A stretch of DNA of 64,000 bases from HGM11368 sp051883415 (GTDB lineage Bacteria; Bacillota; Clostridia; Christensenellales; UBA3700). The DNA lies in contig JBJETR010000041.1 in NCBI GenBank assembly GCA_051883415.1, forward strand, positions 1-64,000, read 5' to 3'. Shown here one piece after another: positions 60,138-64,000 of this stretch. Every line of letters begins with the position of its first letter. Position 1 is the first letter of the stretch. The position numbers and the translations under genes are program-made. The notes beneath the pieces were generated by a model. It searched no databases and was not told the DNA's origin. It was given only the letters and a program-made list of their open reading frames with translations.

Positions 60138-60151
60138 ATTCTCTCCTTATA

Positions 60152-60895
60152 TCAAAACAATATCGCTTGGTCCGTGACAAAAAATCCGACTATCATCACC
60201 ACGACTACACACACCGCAAGCACCACCGATTGCAACGCAACGTGAGTATGTGACGTAATAGCAATCTCTTGAGCGTCTTCGTCGCTATGAAGCATAATCC
60301 TCGCCGTGGCTACGCCGAACAACACAACTGTTAAGACGCTGGCAACTACCACAAAAGATAGATTAAAATACGTTACGATTATCGCAATTACGCTTTCTAC
60401 CACACAACACGCCGTCACTGCTATCGCTCTATTTGAGTTACCGTTAGAAGTCAGCATGATATAGCTGCCAATCTCAAAGCTCAATACCGCCACCGTAATT
60501 GTTGCAAATACTATGACCGCAATCAAATTGAATGACGTTACGTTTTGTAGGTTTTGATCGGGTGCTAGCAGTTGTATATTGTAGGGGGTAAAAATCAACG
60601 TGACTGCTAGACACACCGACGCTACAAGACAAGCAATATTCACCGTTTTGTGAGTGATTTTTTTACGTAGCAAAAACACTCCTAATGCTCCCACTGCCAC
60701 GCCTACGGCAAGCAAAATCGGAACGAGCGTCGATATTGACAGTCGCTCCATGCCAAGCCTGCCAAAGGTAAATGCGGCGTTGATATTGTCGTATATATAT
60801 CGACGCAACTGAGCGCAAATTATAAGTAATATCAAACTTGCAACAAAGGCTGCAACGTAACCTAGAAAGTCGAAAATCTTAGCTCTTTTATTCAT
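60152..60895 (-). CDS. Seven-helix membrane protein of unknown function
   Basis: 247 residues from the ATG at 60895, which follows GAGAGGTGGTTT. About seven hydrophobic helices (near 8-30, 50-75, 82-102, 118-140, 150-172, 176-198 and 215-240). No recognised motif. Translationally coupled by an 8-bp overlap with the GH18 gene, suggesting the two act together, perhaps as a membrane partner of the secreted GH18 protein. Confidence 0.6.
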   Translation of the reverse strand: MNKRAKIFDFLGYVAAFVASLILLIICAQLRRYIYDNINAAFTFGRLGMERLSISTLVPILLAVGVAVGALGVFLLRKKITHKTVNIACLVASVCLAVTLIFTPYNIQLLAPDQNLQNVTSFNLIAVIVFATITVAVLSFEIGSYIMLTSNGNSNRAIAVTACCVVESVIAIIVTYFNLSFVVVASVLTVVLFGVATARIMLHSDEDAQEIAITSHTHVALQSVVLAVCVVVVMIVGFFVTDQAILF

Positions 60896-62285
60896 AAACC
60901 ACCTCGCTGAAAGCCTCTCTCGCCTTGCCAATCTGCGCCGTTAGCGATAGAGGATTATTCATTGGCACGTCTTCGTCTTGTGCAAAAGTCATTATACCAC
61001 CCAAGCCTTTCAAAATTGCATACACCGTCTTATCTCTAACCGTTGTAGGCGTATTGAACCACACGTGATTTTGATACATTATAAACTCGTCGGGCTCAAA
61101 CTTAGAGTCGTTGTAATTGTACCATTCTCCTCTGCCGTCACTTGGTCTTCCATAGTAAGAAATGCCAAGGAAGATTTGCTCGGGCTTAAATCCTCTGCCC
61201 ATCATATATCTTACTGCGCTGTCAGCACTACCCGCATAGGAATTGTTGTCGCCGTTGTGGTCAAACAAGTCGTAAGCCATTACTTGCAAATAATCTATCG
61301 CCTCGACTGCATCTTTAGACAGTTGAACACCCCAAGGTGACAGAGCAACCGAAAGCTTTTTGCCATGCTTGGACAATTCCGTCTTCAACTTAACCAAAAA
61401 GTCGCTATAGAGTTGATATTCTTTGGCATTGGCAGGATATTCCCAGTCAAAGTCCGCTCCATCGGTGCCTGTTGCCAAAACTCTCTCGACAACGTTGTTC
61501 ACAGCGTCATTCATGTGATTTCTTAGCATATCCGCCATATTGTCGGGTGATAGAGGTGGAAAAATAGTAAGATAGATTTTGACGTCCCTATCCGCAATCA
61601 AGTCTCTCAATATTGCAAGTTCCGCGTCTGCACGCTTGCCAAAGCCGTCGGAGCCGATGCCGTCTTCGATATTGCCTTGTCCGTCAAATCTACCGTATGC
61701 AATCAACTGTACGTCGGTCACCACGTCGAAACAAGCAGCGTCGATTTGCCCGTTCCTCAAAGAGCCGGGCGTTATGTATGAAGTTACTCTAAGCTTCTCC
61801 TCTCTCTCCCTCTTGTCGAGATTGAATATCTTGACGTCGGCAATGGAAACCACGTTTTTGAATTGGTCGAAAGTTATTTTAATTTTGTCCGTTTTGACGG
61901 TATAGAAGGTCGCCAAACGATTGATACCTATTTCGTTTTGTCTATACTTGAGTACCCATTCGCCGCCTTCCATTGTATAAATAGAGAACTGCTTGACGTT
62001 GTGTCCGATTTCGTTGAGAAGCAAAGCGTTGACTTCTTTTGGTTCTCCAAAATCCACTATGGCTTGACTTCCTACGGTTGCAAAAGTCCAAGACGTCATC
62101 TTGTTGTTGTCAAAAGCCGACTTGCATCCCACGCCGCCCTGTATATTGGCGCCTATCGCAAGGTTTGTTTCCGTCACATTCAGTCCGTCGTCACGATTGA
62201 GCGCAACGCCGAAGAAAATCAGTAACGAACATAGCATGACCGCTACGATAATTAGCGGCAATGCTTTCTGCAATACTTTCCTCAT
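60888..62285 (-). CDS. Secreted GH18-family protein with discoidin-like domain
   Basis: 465 residues. N-terminal hydrophobic segment (about 10-28) anchors or exports it. Residues about 40-150 look like an F5/8 type C (discoidin) carbohydrate-binding domain (DNNKMTSWTFATVGSQAIVD). The GH18 barrel carries the catalytic GTDGADFDWEYPA near 273-285 (DxxDxDxE) and VMAYDLFDHNGDNNSY near 328. Typical substrates are chitin, chitodextrin or peptidoglycan-like GlcNAc polymers; which applies here is unknown. Ribosome site AAGGAGAAAATT. Confidence 0.85.
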   Translation of the reverse strand: MRKVLQKALPLIIVAVMLCSLLIFFGVALNRDDGLNVTETNLAIGANIQGGVGCKSAFDNNKMTSWTFATVGSQAIVDFGEPKEVNALLLNEIGHNVKQFSIYTMEGGEWVLKYRQNEIGINRLATFYTVKTDKIKITFDQFKNVVSIADVKIFNLDKREREEKLRVTSYITPGSLRNGQIDAACFDVVTDVQLIAYGRFDGQGNIEDGIGSDGFGKRADAELAILRDLIADRDVKIYLTIFPPLSPDNMADMLRNHMNDAVNNVVERVLATGTDGADFDWEYPANAKEYQLYSDFLVKLKTELSKHGKKLSVALSPWGVQLSKDAVEAIDYLQVMAYDLFDHNGDNNSYAGSADSAVRYMMGRGFKPEQIFLGISYYGRPSDGRGEWYNYNDSKFEPDEFIMYQNHVWFNTPTTVRDKTVYAILKGLGGIMTFAQDEDVPMNNPLSLTAQIGKAREAFSEVVYE

Positions 62286-62363
62286 AATTTTCTCCTTATT
62301 TTGCGGGCAAAGTCGTACTTTATCCCGTTGATTTCAAATATCGTTTTAATCAATACTAGATGA

Positions 62364-62384
62364 TTTTTGCCGATACGTATCGAG
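62364..62384 (-). repeat. Post-stop palindromic motif, copy 3
   Basis: Minus strand CTCGATACGTATCGGC then AAAAA, starting directly at the base after the antiporter stop codon. Confidence 0.6.
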
Positions 62385-63656
62385 TTATTTGCTCAATTTA
62401 GTCTTATATATCAATCGACCAAAATTCACCTTGTTACTCTCTCCGCCTATTTCGCCCGCCCATTCAAAGCCTTTCTTGGCGACAAAAACCGCTATAAGCT
62501 CGTTGATGACCGCCGCGGCGGCTATCGTTCCTTGAATAATCTTGGCACTATCGGGATCGGCAGGCATCAATACCGACACAGCTATGCCTGTAAATACCAA
62601 CGATACGCCTGAATGTGTCAACAAAGTAAATCCCAGATACTTTCTTACGGCTGTCGGTGCTTTGGTAATCGTAGCTCCCAAACTAGCCCCGCCGTATTTA
62701 CCTACCGCTCTGACAACAATATAAACCAAAGTGTACACACCTGCACCCGCTATCGAACGCCAATCTAAACCCGCCCCCAAATTGAAAATTACGACTACTA
62801 TAGCCAAATTGAGTATAGGTTGGAATAATTTGATTATCTCCTCCAATCTCTCTTTGGAGACCACGTTGGCAATGGCTGCAAAAAATGCCATTCCCATCAT
62901 CATAAAGTTGAGGATAGGAGCGGGCATTACGTAAACGTTAAGCAGATATCCTACTGCCACCGTTGCGACTATTCCTATAGCCGTCGTCAACAAAGTTACG
63001 ACACCGTTCATCTTGCGACGAAGTATTAGCCCTACAACCACTCCGACAATCGCACCGATAGCAAGTGGCAAAATTATTGCCAAAACTATGGCATAAGCGG
63101 GAAGCCCACCTCTGCTCACTCGCCCCGCAACCAAACTTATACACGTAAAGAACACCACTACTCCGACGATATCGTCCAATGCTGCCATAGGCACTAAGGT
63201 ATCGGTGACAGGTCCTTTGGTATTATATTCTTTGACTATCGACAAGGCGGGAGCAGGTGCGGTAGCAAGTGCGATACTGCCGAATATAAAAGCCAAATAC
63301 AAAGGCACTTGCATAAAATAAAATATTACGCAAAATACACACGACACCAATGCAAACGTGCCCAATGACTGAACCAGCGTCGTCACAATCAATACCTTGC
63401 CCGACTTTTTGAGTTTGCTCCACACCAATTCTCCGCCAATCATCAAACCCACGACGCATTCGAGCGTCTTTTCTAAGTTTTGATACCAATTAGCTTCGAG
63501 CACGGTATTGTCAACAATGCTCATGGCGTATGGTCCCAACAACATACCGCCAATCAAAAAACCGAGGATAGCCGGCAATTTGATTTTGGTTACGGCTATT
63601 CCGATAAGGTAACTTGTGCCTGCGGCTACTGCTAAAGATAATATTCCTTGTATCAT
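62385..63656 (-). CDS. Cation:proton antiporter (CPA2/KefB-like)
   Basis: 423 residues, about 12 membrane helices. Na_H_Exchanger features: LPAILGFLIGGMLLGPYAM near 27-45, LATAPAPALSIVKEY near 130 (the extended antiporter core with conserved Pro pairs) and ALDDIVGVVVFF near 158-169 with its conserved DD. No C-terminal KTN domain. It exchanges Na+ or K+ for H+. It starts 1 bp after the TetR-type gene, so both are cotranscribed. Confidence 0.85.
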   Translation of the reverse strand: MIQGILSLAVAAGTSYLIGIAVTKIKLPAILGFLIGGMLLGPYAMSIVDNTVLEANWYQNLEKTLECVVGLMIGGELVWSKLKKSGKVLIVTTLVQSLGTFALVSCVFCVIFYFMQVPLYLAFIFGSIALATAPAPALSIVKEYNTKGPVTDTLVPMAALDDIVGVVVFFTCISLVAGRVSRGGLPAYAIVLAIILPLAIGAIVGVVVGLILRRKMNGVVTLLTTAIGIVATVAVGYLLNVYVMPAPILNFMMMGMAFFAAIANVVSKERLEEIIKLFQPILNLAIVVVIFNLGAGLDWRSIAGAGVYTLVYIVVRAVGKYGGASLGATITKAPTAVRKYLGFTLLTHSGVSLVFTGIAVSVLMPADPDSAKIIQGTIAAAAVINELIAVFVAKKGFEWAGEIGGESNKVNFGRLIYKTKLSK

Positions 63657-63657
63657 T

Positions 63658-64000
63658 TTATTGTTTGTCGGCTATTATACCGTACGTCATATATTCGATA
63701 AATTTAGGCAAAATCTCCTCGTGCTTGGCAACTATAACTTCTATCGCTTCACCCGAAAAAAGCATATTGGCAAAATAGTCGTTGAACATTTCTTGAAGTG
63801 TGTGAAAATATCCTTCGGCATCTTGCTTGCTCACGCCCTCACGCAAAGTTAGCCTTTCTATCATTCCAAAATATATTTTGTCGTTGAGTTCATCAAAATT
63901 CTTCCTTAAAACTTTGATAGGAAGCTCAAGCTTTGGCGGTGGCTGTATCACCGCTTCAAATATAATTCTACAAAGGTCGCTATGCTCTTGCAAAAAGCCT
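63658..64000 (-). CDS. TetR-type regulator, C-terminal part (cut by window edge)
   Basis: The frame is open to the right window edge, so the N-terminal HTH is outside the window and the true start is not seen. The visible 114 residues are all-helical (FDELNDKIYFGMIERLTLRE, EGYFHTLQEMFNDYF), like TetR ligand domains. It ends 1 bp before the antiporter start and may regulate it. Family assignment is tentative because the HTH is missing. Confidence 0.5.
   Translation of the reverse strand, partial: GFLQEHSDLCRIIFEAVIQPPPKLELPIKVLRKNFDELNDKIYFGMIERLTLREGVSKQDAEGYFHTLQEMFNDYFANMLFSGEAIEVIVAKHEEILPKFIEYMTYGIIADKQ

Noticed and set aside
1..64000. tRNA or rRNA genes
   Set aside because: Intergenic gaps were scanned by eye for T-loop (GGTTCGAATCC-like) and CCA-end signals; none was found.

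Overview
The window reads as the chromosome of a spore-forming member of the Firmicutes, most likely an uncultured Clostridia lineage. The evidence is a moderately low-GC sequence with strong AGGAGG-type ribosome binding sites, consensus TTGACA/TATAAT promoters, several lipobox-bearing lipoproteins, and two gene neighbourhoods that are classic for the phylum: yicC-gmk-rpoZ-coaBC-priA-def-fmt-rsmB-rlmN-rsgA-rpe-spoVM/rpmB/yloU-yloV-recG, and hrcA-grpE-dnaK-dnaJ // prmA-rsmE-mtaB-hinT-rpsU. A 27-codon spoVM at 21719-21802, at its syntenic place, supports sporulation ability. No rRNA, tRNA, phage, transposase or CRISPR genes were seen.

Layout. 1-2.5 kb: a PPOX-fold protein, an alpha/beta hydrolase and a lipoprotein. 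2.7-9.1 kb: a purine salvage and import island (two phosphoribosyltransferases, BMP-family binding lipoprotein, double ABC ATPase, two permeases). 9.1-13.4 kb: a copper block (CsoR with its operator between -35 and -10, then a CopA ATPase with a CopZ-like domain fused at its C-terminus) followed by a two-gene chromate-type transporter. 13.7-16.1 kb: a GH3 beta-glucosidase. 16.2-32.1 kb: the conserved housekeeping block. 32.3-36.6 kb: an accessory module of three zinc-ribbon membrane proteins, a divergent XRE regulator and a frameshifted lipoprotein. 36.8-41.3 kb: ligA, pcrA and a small unknown gene. 41.7-45.3 kb: rpsU, hinT, mtaB, rsmE, prmA. 45.4-48.2 kb: a second accessory module (leucine-rich-repeat lipoprotein plus divergent XRE regulator) sitting between dnaJ and prmA. 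48.2-52.9 kb: the HrcA/CIRCE heat-shock operon. 53-56.6 kb: small envelope proteins and a membrane M28 peptidase. 56.7-62.3 kb: a glycan-related group (metallophosphoesterase, GH38-like protein, membrane protein, GH18 protein). 62.4-64 kb: a cation:proton antiporter and a TetR-type gene cut by the window edge.

The most unusual content is regulatory. The two accessory modules share one detailed design: an operator dyad filling the 17-bp spacer of the promoter of a surface-protein gene, a second dyad 30-31 bp away touching an extended -10, and a divergent XRE gene whose ATG lies 7 bp after that -10, implying a leaderless mRNA. A decayed copy of the same switch, sharing 32 identical bases with the intact regulator gene, lies upstream of the first zinc-ribbon gene. 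A 21-nt oriented palindromic motif (YTCRATACGTATCRRCAAAAA-like) directly follows the stop codons of three unrelated genes. Both observations come from direct reading and need genome-wide searches.
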